A DNA stretch of 54,646 nt, from contig NZ_BCTO01000003.1 in the NCBI RefSeq assembly GCF_001571325.1, forward strand, positions 1 through 54,646, written 5' to 3'. The stretch is from Delftia tsuruhatensis NBRC 16741. GTDB taxonomy: Bacteria; Pseudomonadota; Gammaproteobacteria; Burkholderiales; Burkholderiaceae_C. The notes beneath the pieces are model-generated. The model did not search any database. It was not told where the DNA came from and was given only the letters and a program-made list of their open reading frames with translations. Shown here in pieces: positions 43,226-51,965 of the stretch (positions are counted from its first letter, which is position 1; every line of letters starts with the position of its first letter). The position numbers were made by a program, and so were the translations under genes.

Positions 43226-43352
43226 GGGGGGTCTCCTTTATGGGTGGGGTCCGCAGTCCTTGGCGCTGCGGTGGCTGGGGCGCAGGCGGCCGAGGCCGCC
43301 GGCGCACATCAAGGGCAGATCAAGCGCAGATCAAGCGCGGGTCAGACTCGAA

Positions 43353-44111
43353 TCAGGCTCGGATCAACTGCACGCCAGGAACCGCATGGCTGCCGGGCTC
43401 GCTCACGGCTTCGCGCAGGTTGCGGCGCGCGATGCGCGAGTGCTCCTTCATCAGCGCCTCGGCCCGGGCGCCCTCGCGCGCGGCAATGGCGTCCAGCACC
43501 TGGCGGTGCTGGTCCTGGGCCACCAACAGGCTGTGGCGCGCACGCGGGGATTCGGCCCGCGCCAGCACAAAGCCCGAAGGCGAGGCGAAGGGCATGCGCA
43601 CCACGCGCTCCAGCTCGCGCTGCATGACGCTGCTGCCGGCCATGGAATGCAGCAGGTCGTGGAATTCGGAGTTCAGCGCCACATAGCGCGAGAAGGCCTC
43701 ATCGCCCCAGTCGGGCGTCTCAAGCACACGGTCGATGGCGTCCAGGCAGCGGCCGGCCTGCGCCAGCAGCGGCTCGGCCACGCCGCGCTCGGCCGCCCAG
43801 CGCGCGGCCAGGCCTTCCAGCGTGCCGCGCAGCTCGATGGCATCGGCCACATCGGCCTCGGAGAACAGCCGCACGCGGTAGCCGCGCCCGCCGGCCATGG
43901 CTTCGAGCAGGCCTTCCTGCTCCAGCCGCATCAGCGCGGCGCGCACCGGCGTGCGCGAGATGCCCAGGCGCTGCACCACGGTCAGCTCGGCGATGCGCTC
44001 GCCTGCGGGCAACTCGCCCGCAAGAATCATCTCGCGCAGTTGCAGCTGGGCCTTGATGACCTGGGAATGGCTTTCCGCTTCGGAGGCGGCGGGGGCAAGC
44101 TGGGGGCTCAT
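43353..44111 (-). CDS. GntR family regulator, FCD type (VanR-like)
   Basis: A 252-residue regulator. The N-terminal winged helix (about 15-80) contains LREMILAGELPAGERIAE, LGISRTPVRAALMRLEQEG and RGYRVR. The C-terminal FCD domain (about 95-230) has metal/ligand residues in DAIELRGTLEGLAARWAAERG and EFHDLLHSMAG. It is upstream of VanA in the same direction; GntR-type VanR controls vanAB in Pseudomonas, so this is the likely VanR. Three TGTATACA palindromes upstream (44140-44254) are its probable operators. I chose the ATG at 44111. Confidence 0.9.
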   Translation of the reverse strand: MSPQLAPAASEAESHSQVIKAQLQLREMILAGELPAGERIAELTVVQRLGISRTPVRAALMRLEQEGLLEAMAGGRGYRVRLFSEADVADAIELRGTLEGLAARWAAERGVAEPLLAQAGRCLDAIDRVLETPDWGDEAFSRYVALNSEFHDLLHSMAGSSVMQRELERVVRMPFASPSGFVLARAESPRARHSLLVAQDQHRQVLDAIAAREGARAEALMKEHSRIARRNLREAVSEPGSHAVPGVQLIRA

Positions 44112-44139
44112 GGGGCTTTGTCTGGATGGAATGGCGTGA

Positions 44140-44149
44140 ATGTATACAT
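44140..44149. promoter_or_regulatory. candidate GntR operator 1
   Basis: ATGTATACAT is a perfect palindrome 29 bases upstream of the GntR start. Confidence 0.6.
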
Positions 44150-44205
44150 CCAAGGCGATCCATGGGTGCATTTTTCCGCAAAAACACGGGAAAACACCAA
44201 TCAAA

Positions 44206-44213
44206 TGTATACA
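44206..44213. promoter_or_regulatory. candidate GntR operator 2
   Basis: TGTATACA, flanked as ATGTATACAA; second of three copies in the GntR - S9 peptidase gap. Confidence 0.6.
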
Positions 44214-44246
44214 ACCAATCCCATCAAAGACAGTGGCCCGCCTGTT

Positions 44247-44254
44247 TGTATACA
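44247..44254. promoter_or_regulatory. candidate GntR operator 3
   Basis: TGTATACA, flanked as TTGTATACAT; third copy, 62 bases before the S9 peptidase start. Confidence 0.6.
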
Positions 44255-44315
44255 TCGCCATGGCATCATGGCCGGCTCCCTTTTTCCCCTGCCGCTGCAA
44301 CCCAGGAGGTCACCC

Positions 44316-46235
44316 TTGCCGACGTTTTCCCGACACCCCGCCATGGCCGCCCACATCCTCAACCTGGCACGGGATGCCAGCGCCGATGCGCAGGCTCCGC
44401 AGGCCTATCCGATCAAGGACTTCTTCCGCAATCCGGAGCGCGGCTTCTTCCGCCTGGCCGATGACGGAAGCATGCTGGGCTTCATGCAGCCCGTCAGCGT
44501 GGACGGCCATCCGGCGCGCATGAACATCCATGTGCAGGCGCTGGACGGCAGCGCACCCGTGGGCGAGGTGCGCCGGCTCACCGGCGAGACCGAGCGCGAC
44601 ATCAGCAACTTCTTCTGGAAGGGCCCGGATGTAGTGCTCTACCAGAAGGACTTCGGCGGCGACGAGAACTTCCATGTGCTGGCAGTCAACGCGCGCAGCG
44701 GCGAAGCCACCGACCTGACGCCCTGGGAAGGCGTGCGCGCCAGCATCGAGGACGACCTGGAAGACGACCCCGACCATGTGCTGATCAGCCACAACCGGCG
44801 CGATGCCGAGGTCTTCGACGTATACCGCGTGAACGTGCATACGGGCGCGGCGCAACTGGTGGCGCAGAACCCCGGCAACATCGTCGGCTGGCAGACCGAC
44901 CACGCAGGCCGCGTGCGGGCCGCCGTGGCCAGCGACGGCCTGAACAGCGCCCTGCTCTACCGCGACGACGAGGCCGGCGAGTTCCAGCCCCTGATCACCA
45001 CCGACTACCGCACCAGCGTCAGCCCGGCCTTCTTCACCTTCGACGACCAAAAGCTCTACGCCCTGTCCAACCGGGGCCGCGACAAGCTGGCCCTGGTGGT
45101 CATCGACCCGGCCCGGCCCGACGAGGAAGAAGAAATCTTCGTGCCCGAGGAAGTCGATCTGGGCGCGGCGGCCTATTCGCGCAAGCGCCGCGTGCTCACC
45201 CTGGCCGCCTACCAGACCGACAAGCCGCAGTACCGCTTCTTCGATGCCGAGACCGAAGCCCTCTACGGCCGGCTGGCTGCGCAGTTGCCGGGCTACGACT
45301 TCGCCATCCAGGGCGCCAACCGCGCCGAGGACAAGTTCATCGTCGCCGCCTTCAACGACCGCACGCCGGGCGCGCGCTACATCTACGACGCGGCCGCCGA
45401 CGCGCTGACCAAGCTGGCCGACATCAACCCGGCCATCCCCGAGTCCGCCATGTCGCGCGTGCAGCCCGTCAGCTACACCAGCCGCGACGGCCTGACCATC
45501 CACGGCTACCTGACCCTGCCGGCCGGCCGCGAGCCCAGGAACCTGGCCTGCATCATCAACCCGCACGGCGGCCCCTGGGCCCGCGACGGCTGGGGCTACA
45601 ACCCCGAGGTGCAGTTCCTCGCCAACCGGGGGTTCTGCGTGCTGCAGGTGAACTTCCGGGGCTCCACGGGCTATGGCCGCGCGTTCTGGGAAGCGGGATT
45701 CGGCCAATGGGGCCTGAAGATGCAGGACGACATCACCGACGGCGTGCACTGGCTGATCGACCAGGGCATTGCCGACCCTGCGCGCATCGGCATCTACGGC
45801 GGCAGCTATGGCGGCTATGCCACGCTGGCCGGCGTGGCCTTCACGCCCGACCTGTATGCGGCGGCCGTGGACTATGTGGGCGTGTCCAACCTGTTCACCT
45901 TCATGAAGACCATTCCACCCTACTGGAAGCCGCTGCTGGACCAGATGCACGCCATGGTGGGCGATCCCGAGCGCGACAGGGAGCGCCTGGCCGCCACCTC
46001 GCCGGCCCTGCATGTGGACCGCATCAAGGCGCCGCTGTTCATCGCCCAGGGCGCGCGCGATCCGCGCGTGAACAAGGACGAGAGCGACCAGGTGGTGAAG
46101 GCGCTGCGCGAGCGCGGCGTCGAGGTGCAGTACATGGTCAAGGACAACGAGGGCCACGGCTTTCACAACGACGAGAACAAGTTCGAGTTCTACGAGGCCA
46201 TGGAGCAGTTCCTGGTCACGCACCTCAAGCCCTGA
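44316..46235 (+). CDS. S9 family serine peptidase (prolyl oligopeptidase type)
   Basis: A 639-residue cytoplasmic peptidase. Residues about 20-370 form a beta-propeller-like region, and 375-639 an alpha/beta hydrolase domain. The catalytic Ser is in [11 protein letters not shown], the Asp in [14 protein letters not shown] and the His in NEGHGFHN. The oxyanion region is [14 protein letters not shown]. The start is TTG at 44316: AGGAGG ends 6 bases before it, whereas the first ATG (44343) has no ribosome site. It diverges from the GntR gene across TGTATACA sites, so it may be under the same control. Confidence 0.93.
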   Translation: MPTFSRHPAMAAHILNLARDASADAQAPQAYPIKDFFRNPERGFFRLADDGSMLGFMQPVSVDGHPARMNIHVQALDGSAPVGEVRRLTGETERDISNFFWKGPDVVLYQKDFGGDENFHVLAVNARSGEATDLTPWEGVRASIEDDLEDDPDHVLISHNRRDAEVFDVYRVNVHTGAAQLVAQNPGNIVGWQTDHAGRVRAAVASDGLNSALLYRDDEAGEFQPLITTDYRTSVSPAFFTFDDQKLYALSNRGRDKLALVVIDPARPDEEEEIFVPEEVDLGAAAYSRKRRVLTLAAYQTDKPQYRFFDAETEALYGRLAAQLPGYDFAIQGANRAEDKFIVAAFNDRTPGARYIYDAAADALTKLADINPAIPESAMSRVQPVSYTSRDGLTIHGYLTLPAGREPRNLACIINPHGGPWARDGWGYNPEVQFLANRGFCVLQVNFRGSTGYGRAFWEAGFGQWGLKMQDDITDGVHWLIDQGIADPARIGIYGGSYGGYATLAGVAFTPDLYAAAVDYVGVSNLFTFMKTIPPYWKPLLDQMHAMVGDPERDRERLAATSPALHVDRIKAPLFIAQGARDPRVNKDESDQVVKALRERGVEVQYMVKDNEGHGFHNDENKFEFYEAMEQFLVTHLKP

Positions 46236-46279
46236 AGCCGTCCAGGCACCCGGCCGCCCGGTCCCTCGGCCGCCCCGCG

Positions 46280-48106
46280 CTACAGCACGGCGGGCTCCCC
46301 GCTTTGCTGCAGCGCCCACATGTCCGCATAGCGCCCGCCCGCCGCGACCAGCTGGGCGTGGGTGCCGCGCTCGACGATGCGGCCCGCCTCCATGACCAGG
46401 ATCTCGTGCGCATCGACCACGGTGGACAGGCGGTGGGCAATCACCAGCGCCGTCTTGTTGCGCGCGGCGCTTTGCAGCTCGGCCTGGATGGCGCGCTCGT
46501 TGGCCGAGTCCAGCGCCGACGTCGCCTCGTCGAAGATCAGGATGGGCGGGTCCTTGAGCAGGGTGCGCGCAATCGCCACCCGCTGCTTTTCGCCGCCCGA
46601 CAGCTTCAGGCCGCGCTCGCCCACGCGCGTGGCATAGCCCTGGGGCGTGGCCTCGATGAAGTCGTGGATGCGCGCGGCGCGCGCGGCCGCCACCACCTGC
46701 TCGCGGCTGGCGCCAGGGCGGCCGTAGGCGATGTTGTATTCCACCGTGTCGTTGAACAGCACCGTGTCCTGCGGCACGATGCCCACGGCGCCGCGCACGC
46801 TGTCCTGGGTCAGCTCGCGCAGGTCGTGCCCGGCGATGCGCACATGGCCGGACTGCACGTCGTAGAAGCGGAAGATCAGCCGCGCCAGCGTGCTCTTGCC
46901 CGAGCCCGAAGGGCCGACCACGGCCACGGTCTTGCCGGCGGGAATGGTGAAGCTCACGTCCTTGAGGATGGGCCGCTCGGGGTCATAGGCAAAGTCCACA
47001 TGCTCGAAGCGCAGCTCGGGCGGTGCGCCATGGGTCTGCAGCGGCTGGGCGCCGGGCGCGTCGGCCACCTCGCGTTCCTTGTCCATGAGGGTGAACATGC
47101 GCTCCAGGTCGGTCAGGCTCTGCTTGATCTCGCGGTAGATCACGCCCAGAAAGCCCAGCGGGATGTAGAGCTGGATCATGAAGGCGTTGACCATGACCAG
47201 GTCGCCCAGCGACAGGCGGCCATCCACCACGCCCTGCGTGGCCCGCCAGAGGATGGCGACCAGGGCCGTGGCGATGATCAGCTGCTGCCCGCAGTTGAGC
47301 AGGCTCAGCGTGCTCTGGCTCTTGAGGCGAACGCGGCGCAGCGCCTCCAGGTTCTCGTCGTAGCGCCGCGCCTCGAAGCCCTCGTTGCCGAAGTACTTGA
47401 CGGTCTCGTAGTTCAGCAGCGAGTCGATGGCCTTGGTGTGGGCCGCCGACTCCTGGGCATTGGCCTCGCGCCGAAAGCGCGTGCGCCACTCGGTCACCGT
47501 GACCGTGAACGTGATGTAGAACACCAGCGCCGCCAGCGTGATGGCCGCGAACCAGATGTCGAAGCGCAGCGCCAGGATGCCCAGCACCAGCGCCATCTCG
47601 ATGAAGGTGGGCAGGATGCTGTAGAGCGAATACGAGATCAGCGACTCGGTGCTGCGCACGCCGCGCTCGATGTCGCGCGTCATGCCGCCGGTCTGGCGCT
47701 CCAGGTGAAAGCGCAGGCTCAGCGCATGCAGGTGCTCGAAGGTGGACAGCGCAATCGCCCGCGAGGCGCCCTGCGTGGCCTTGGCAAAGACCAGGTCGCG
47801 CAGCTCGGTGAACAGCGAGCTGGAAAAGCGCAGCAGCCCGTAGGCCAGCAGCAGGGCCACGGGCACGACGAGCACCGCGCGGGCATCGCCGGCCTTCAGA
47901 TCCAGCGCATCGACCAGGTGCTTGAGCAGCACCGGCACGCCCACGTTGGCGAGCTTGGCCCCGATCATGAAGCCCAGCGCCGCCAGCACGCGCCACTTGT
48001 ATTGCCACAGGTAGGGCAGCAGGCGCCGCAGCGCGTTCCAGTCCCGCGACGGTGCCGGGGTTGGGACTAAGGGTAAATCCGTAGGGGAAGCGCTCTCGCG
48101 TCGCAT
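46280..48106 (-). CDS. ABC exporter, Atm1/heavy-metal type (fused permease-ATPase)
   Basis: A 608-residue half transporter. The membrane domain (about 30-330) has six helices. The ATPase domain (about 355-605) contains Walker [11 protein letters not shown], signature KLSGGEKQRV, Walker B ILIFDEATSALD and the switch His in VIAHRLST. The sequence EYNIAYGRPGASREQV and the overall pattern fit the Atm1/HMT1 group, which exports glutathione-linked or Fe-S-related compounds. I chose the ATG at 48106. It diverges from the thioesterase gene across 41 bases. Confidence 0.93.
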   Translation of the reverse strand: MRRESASPTDLPLVPTPAPSRDWNALRRLLPYLWQYKWRVLAALGFMIGAKLANVGVPVLLKHLVDALDLKAGDARAVLVVPVALLLAYGLLRFSSSLFTELRDLVFAKATQGASRAIALSTFEHLHALSLRFHLERQTGGMTRDIERGVRSTESLISYSLYSILPTFIEMALVLGILALRFDIWFAAITLAALVFYITFTVTVTEWRTRFRREANAQESAAHTKAIDSLLNYETVKYFGNEGFEARRYDENLEALRRVRLKSQSTLSLLNCGQQLIIATALVAILWRATQGVVDGRLSLGDLVMVNAFMIQLYIPLGFLGVIYREIKQSLTDLERMFTLMDKEREVADAPGAQPLQTHGAPPELRFEHVDFAYDPERPILKDVSFTIPAGKTVAVVGPSGSGKSTLARLIFRFYDVQSGHVRIAGHDLRELTQDSVRGAVGIVPQDTVLFNDTVEYNIAYGRPGASREQVVAAARAARIHDFIEATPQGYATRVGERGLKLSGGEKQRVAIARTLLKDPPILIFDEATSALDSANERAIQAELQSAARNKTALVIAHRLSTVVDAHEILVMEAGRIVERGTHAQLVAAGGRYADMWALQQSGEPAVL

Positions 48107-48147
48107 GAAAGACAATTCTCGGTTGCTATATTGACCCGATTGTGCCC

Positions 48148-48624
48148 ATGCCACCCCGCCCAGACCTCCCGCCCCATCCCTTGCCCGCAGACAAGGAGCT
48201 GGTTCTCAAGGTCATTCCCATGCCTGCCGATGTCAACGCCAATGGCGACATCTTCGGCGGCTGGGTGATGGCGCAGGTTGACTTGGCAGGTTCGGTGCTG
48301 CCCTCGCGCCTGGGCCAGAGCCGCATGGTCACCGTGGCCGTGAACGAGTTCATCTTCAAGCAGCCCGTGCGCGTGGGCGACATCCTGTCGTTCTACTCCA
48401 GCGTGCAGCGCGTGGGCCGCACCTCGGTCACGGTCGATGTCGAGGTCTATGCCGAGCGCTTTGCCGACCAGGGCCGCTTCGTCAAGGTGACCGAGGCCCT
48501 GCTGACCTACGTGGCCATCGACGGCCAGGGCAAGCCCCAATCGCTGCCGGACAACGACCAGGTGCGTTCCTGGCGCGCAGCGGCCGAGCGCAATGCAGAA
48601 CGCAAGCAGCAGCAGGCCGGCTGA
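48148..48624 (+). CDS. acyl-CoA thioesterase, YciA/hotdog type
   Basis: A 158-residue hotdog-fold acyl-CoA hydrolase. Family marks are MPADVNANGDIFGGWVMAQVDLAG (catalytic Asn/Asp segment NGDIFGGW) and the strand VNEFIFKQPVRVGDIL. The C-terminal region is a tail of Lys/Gln/Ala. Both GTG at 48142 and ATG at 48148 are possible; neither has a ribosome site, and the leader after the likely promoter is very short. It is divergent from the Atm1-type exporter. Confidence 0.9.
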   Translation: MPPRPDLPPHPLPADKELVLKVIPMPADVNANGDIFGGWVMAQVDLAGSVLPSRLGQSRMVTVAVNEFIFKQPVRVGDILSFYSSVQRVGRTSVTVDVEVYAERFADQGRFVKVTEALLTYVAIDGQGKPQSLPDNDQVRSWRAAAERNAERKQQQAG

Positions 48625-48642
48625 ACCCGCCCATCTGCAGCC

Positions 48643-48677
48643 ATGAAAAAAGCGACCTTTGCAGGTCGCTTTTTCAT
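48643..48677. terminator. bidirectional terminator between thioesterase and bactofilin
   Basis: AGCGACCT (48651-48658) and AGGTCGCT (48663-48670) form a stem with a TTGC loop. It is flanked by an A tract on the left and a T tract on the right, so it works for the + strand thioesterase and the - strand bactofilin. Confidence 0.9.
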
Positions 48678-48695
48678 TTCCGGCGCAGGGGTGGC

Positions 48696-49361
48696 TCAGG
48701 CCAGCGAGGGCGTGACGCGCGGCTGCAGCGAGGCGGCCGCGCTGGCCGCGGCCAGCGCAGCGGAGCTGCTGGCGGCGCTGTCGCTGGAGGCGGCCGACGA
48801 GGAAGACAGGCTGGAGGCGCTGGATGCCACAGCCGAACCCGACGAGGACGAGCGCGGCGAGGAGCCGGCCTCGATCTGGCCCGTGAGCTCGCCGCCCTCT
48901 TCGATCACCACCTTGCCGTAGCGGATCTTGCCGCTGACCTTGCCCGTGCCGTAGATGACCAGCTTCTCGCGCACGGTCAGCGTGCCGTCGAACACGCCAT
49001 GGATCTCGGCGATGTCGATTTCGGCCGTGCCGTGGAAGGCACCCTGCTCGGCGATCTGGATCACGCGCGAGTCCATGGTGGCTTCCACCGTGCCTTCGAC
49101 GACCAGCGTGTCGCAGTCGGTGATCTCCACGCCCTTGAGCTTGATATTGGGGCCTACGGTGAGCTTGCTGCCCTGGGAGTCCTGCGCCACGGCCGATGCC
49201 TGGCGCTGGGCGGTCGACGGACTTGTCACGCTGGAGCTGGGCGTGACGGCACCGGAGGGGCTGCCGCCCGTACCGGTGGCGCCTATGCCGCTGCCCAGGG
49301 TGTTGCGGGAGGTGAAAGCATCGTTGTCGCGCTTGCCAAAGAACGGGTTCTGAACAGCCAT
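48696..49361 (-). CDS. bactofilin (DUF583) cytoskeletal protein
   Basis: A 221-residue bactofilin. The N-terminal 60 residues are a disordered Ser/Thr/Gly-rich arm with a membrane-targeting-like start MAVQNPFFGKRDNDAF. The beta-helix core (about 65-165) shows the repeated pattern of short strands KGVEITDCDTLVVEGTVEAT, IHGVFDGTLTVREKLVIYGTGKVSGKI. The C-terminal 55 residues are almost only Ser and Ala. Bactofilins polymerise without nucleotide and shape or anchor the cell envelope. AGGAGAC lies before the ATG at 49361. No envelope-shape genes are next to it. Confidence 0.9.
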   Translation of the reverse strand: MAVQNPFFGKRDNDAFTSRNTLGSGIGATGTGGSPSGAVTPSSSVTSPSTAQRQASAVAQDSQGSKLTVGPNIKLKGVEITDCDTLVVEGTVEATMDSRVIQIAEQGAFHGTAEIDIAEIHGVFDGTLTVREKLVIYGTGKVSGKIRYGKVVIEEGGELTGQIEAGSSPRSSSSGSAVASSASSLSSSSAASSDSAASSSAALAAASAAASLQPRVTPSLA

Positions 49362-49491
49362 GGGTGGGTCTCCTTCGGAAAAATCCGATGCTACGCACAC
49401 GAACTGGCAACAAATGCCGGCATCTCGCAAGAAAAGTAACCAGATGGTTCTCCCGTTTCATGTGCTTGCAAGCCTTTCTCGATCACACACC

Positions 49492-49542
49492 GCGCATGTG
49501 CAGGTCGCGCAGCGGACATGCGCAAATCAATAGGTGCATCTA
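49492..49542. promoter_or_regulatory. dyads before the MarR-MATE operon
   Basis: GCGCATGT (49492-49499) and ACATGCGC (49516-49523) are perfect inverted repeats 16 bases apart. TAGGTGCATCTA (49531-49542) is a near-palindrome with one mismatched pair. Both lie just upstream of the MarR start and may be its operators. Confidence 0.4.
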
Positions 49543-49579
49543 CACTTATTTCCATTCCAGGCCACCTGCCCCACGCCCC

Positions 49580-50047
49580 ATGACCTCCTCCACCTCAAGC
49601 GCCGCCAGTCCGGTCTGCACCTGCTTCATGGTGCGCAGCCTGTCGCGCAAGATCTCCCAGCTCTATGACGACACGCTCGCGCCCAGCGGCCTGCGCGGCA
49701 CGCAGTTCAGCCTGCTGGTGCAGGCGCGCAATGCGCCCGACGGCCCGCCCACCGTCTCGGCCCTGGCCGAGCAGCTGCACACCGACCGCACGACGATGAC
49801 GCGCAATCTGCGCACGCTGCAGCAGGCCGGCTTCATCGACCTGGTTCCCGGCGCGGATGCGCGCAGCCGCTGCGTGGTGGTCACGCCCGAAGGCCGCGCC
49901 CGCATCCGCGAGGCTGCCGCCCTGTGGCGCCAGGCCCAGCAGCGCGTGCGCGAGCTGTGCGGCAGCGAGCAGATCGGCGCGCTGGAAAGCCTGGTGCTGG
50001 GCATGCTGCCCGTGCTGGAAACCGCCACGCAGGAGAGCGCGGAATGA
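49580..50047 (+). CDS. MarR family transcriptional regulator
   Basis: A 155-residue winged-helix protein. DNA-reading segments are VSALAEQLHTDRTTMTRNLRTLQQAGF and the wing GADARSRCVVVTPEG. It carries the Cys-containing start SPVCTCFMVRSLSRK. I chose the ATG at 49580. The next gene begins inside its stop (ATGA), so it is coupled to the MATE exporter and likely represses it in response to a toxic compound. Dyads at 49492-49542 are candidate operators. Confidence 0.92.
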   Translation: MTSSTSSAASPVCTCFMVRSLSRKISQLYDDTLAPSGLRGTQFSLLVQARNAPDGPPTVSALAEQLHTDRTTMTRNLRTLQQAGFIDLVPGADARSRCVVVTPEGRARIREAAALWRQAQQRVRELCGSEQIGALESLVLGMLPVLETATQESAE

Positions 50048-51423
50048 GCGCCGCCCTGTCCTCCGCAGCCCCTGGCGCTGCGGCCAGCGGGTCCGCGCAT
50101 CCGTTGGTCAGCGGCCCCATCGCCTCCACCCTGATGCGCCTGGCCGTGCCCAACATGGTGGCGCTGAGCATGTCGGTGCTGGTCGCCGTGGCCGAGACCT
50201 ACTACGTGGGGCAGCTGGGAACCGTATCGCTGGCGGCCATGGCCCTGGTGTTTCCGCTGGCCATGCTCACGCAGATGATGAGCAACGGTGCCATGGGCAG
50301 CGGCGTGTCCTCGGCCATCAGCCGCGCGCTGGGCGCGGGCGACGGCGCGCGTGCCTCGGCACTGGCCCTGCACTCCATCGTCATCGGCACCATCGCAGGC
50401 CTGCTGTACTCGCTCATCTTCGTGCTCTGCGGCGCCACCTTCTACAGCTGGCTGGGCGGGCGCGGCGAGGTGCTGGCAGCGGCCACAGGCTTTGGCGCCG
50501 TGCTGTTCAGCGGCGCCATCCTGGTGTGGCTGTGCAATACGCTGGCATCGGTGGTGCGGGGCACGGGCAATATGCGCATGCCGTCGGCCGTGATCTTTGC
50601 GGCCTCGCTGGTGCAGATCGCTGTCGGCGGCACGCTGGGGCTGGGCCTGGGACCCATGCCGCGCTGGGGCATGCCGGGCGTGGCCGTGGGCAACATCGTG
50701 GCCATGGCACTGGCCGTCGCAGTCTTCCTGGCCTATCTGCAATGGGGCCAGCAGCGCCTGCAACTGGACTGGCGCAGGCCCCGCCTGGCCTGGCCCATGT
50801 TCCGCGACATCCTGCGCGTGGGGGCCCTCGCCTGCCTGTCCCCCGTGCAAACGGCGCTGGCCGCGCTGCTGCTGACAGGCATGGTCGCCCGCCTGGGCCC
50901 GCTGGCACTGGCCGGCTACGGCATTGGCCAGCGGCTGGAGTTCCTGCTGATCCCCATGGCCTTCGGCGTGGGCATGGCCGCCGTGCCCATGGTGGGCATG
51001 GCCATGGGCGCCGGCCAGGTGGCCCGCGCGCGCCGCGTGGCCTGGTCGGGCGGCGCCATGGCTGCGGCCCTGCTGGGCGTGCTGGGGCTGGTGGTCATGG
51101 TCTGGCCGCAGCTGTGGTCGGGCATTTTCACCGGCGACCCGGCCGTGCGCGCCTACGCCGACCTCTACCTGCGCACCGTGGGCCCGGCCTTCGGGCTGTT
51201 CGGCCTGGGACTGGTGCTGTACTTCGCCTCCCTGGGCGCAGGCCGCGTCTGGGCACCCGTGCTGGCCGGCACGGTGCGCCTGCTGATCGTGGTGGTGGGC
51301 GGCGGCTGGCTCATGTCCAGCGGCCTGGGCAGTGCCCAGTCGCTGTTCATCCTGGTCGCCGTGGCCATGGCCGCCTATGGCGCAGGCACGGCCTGGGCCG
51401 TGTGGCGCGCGCGCTGGGGGTGA
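50044..51423 (+). CDS. MATE family efflux transporter
   Basis: A 459-residue, 12-helix multidrug/toxin exporter driven by Na+ or H+. Typical signs are a first-helix GPIASTLMRLAVPNMVALSMSV and AETYYVGQLGTVSLAAMALVFPL. The repeat in the second half has LARLG-like segments (MVARLGPLALAGYGIGQRLEF). It overlaps the MarR stop by ATGA. It may export drugs, dyes or aromatic products; the substrate is not visible. Confidence 0.92.
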   Translation: MSAALSSAAPGAAASGSAHPLVSGPIASTLMRLAVPNMVALSMSVLVAVAETYYVGQLGTVSLAAMALVFPLAMLTQMMSNGAMGSGVSSAISRALGAGDGARASALALHSIVIGTIAGLLYSLIFVLCGATFYSWLGGRGEVLAAATGFGAVLFSGAILVWLCNTLASVVRGTGNMRMPSAVIFAASLVQIAVGGTLGLGLGPMPRWGMPGVAVGNIVAMALAVAVFLAYLQWGQQRLQLDWRRPRLAWPMFRDILRVGALACLSPVQTALAALLLTGMVARLGPLALAGYGIGQRLEFLLIPMAFGVGMAAVPMVGMAMGAGQVARARRVAWSGGAMAAALLGVLGLVVMVWPQLWSGIFTGDPAVRAYADLYLRTVGPAFGLFGLGLVLYFASLGAGRVWAPVLAGTVRLLIVVVGGGWLMSSGLGSAQSLFILVAVAMAAYGAGTAWAVWRARWG

Positions 51424-51429
51424 AGAGAC

Positions 51430-51459
51430 GCAAAAAAGAAGGCCCGCAGTCAGCGGGCC
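51430..51459 (-). terminator. terminator after the acyl-CoA gene set
   Basis: GGCCCGC (51441-51447) and GCGGGCC (51453-51459) form a stem with a 5-base loop; on the minus strand it runs into TTCTTTTTT. It follows the PaaI-like thioesterase stop by 6 bases. Confidence 0.85.
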
Positions 51460-51464
51460 ATGCA

Positions 51465-51965
51465 TCAAGAAACGATGTACGCCGCCGTCCCCGTGGACAG
51501 CAAGCTGCCATCGGCCCCCAGGAATTCCATGCGCGTGTTGGCCACGCGCGAACCCAGCCGCAGCACCTCGGCGCGCAGGATGAATTCGCTGCCTATGCCG
51601 GGGCGCAGGTAGTCCACGCGCAGGTCGATGGTGCCCAGGCGCGAGAAGCGGTGCAGGCGCTGCAGCGGCGCATCGTCCATGTGCTTGGCGCCGATGGCCG
51701 CCATGACGGCCAGGCCGCCCATGGAGTCCAGACCGGCGCTGATCACGCCGCCGTGGATGCGCTGGTAGGCGGCGTGGCCTATGAGCTCGGGCCGCATGGT
51801 GATGCGGCCTTCAACCCGCTCGGGCAGCACTTCGGTGATGCGCAGCCCCAGCACCTGGTTGAAGGCGATCTGGCGCTCGAACACTTCGCGCAGCCCGGCG
51901 ATGAACTCGGGCTCGAACTGCACGGGCGCCTCGGAGGCCCCGGAGGCCTTCGTGGATTTCAGCAC
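51465..51965 (-). CDS. PaaI-type thioesterase (hotdog fold)
   Basis: A 166-residue hotdog thioesterase. The segment HAAYQRIHGGVISAGLDSMGGLAVMAA holds the catalytic region (HGGVISAGLD), and the strand TIDLRVDYLRPG is typical. The start is GTG at 51965, overlapping the end of the enoyl-CoA hydratase gene by 7 bases; the ORF extends further upstream only as a shadow. It would free a CoA thioester intermediate. It is the last gene of its operon, before a terminator. Confidence 0.86.
   Translation of the reverse strand: MLKSTKASGASEAPVQFEPEFIAGLREVFERQIAFNQVLGLRITEVLPERVEGRITMRPELIGHAAYQRIHGGVISAGLDSMGGLAVMAAIGAKHMDDAPLQRLHRFSRLGTIDLRVDYLRPGIGSEFILRAEVLRLGSRVANTRMEFLGADGSLLSTGTAAYIVS

Noticed and set aside
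43285..43300. GGCGGCC-GA-GGCCGCC hairpin as terminator after gntR
   Set aside because: No T tract follows on either strand.
48121..48148. Leaderless start for the YciA-like thioesterase
   Set aside because: TATATT lies close to the start, but no -35 element is clear, so a leaderless transcript cannot be supported.
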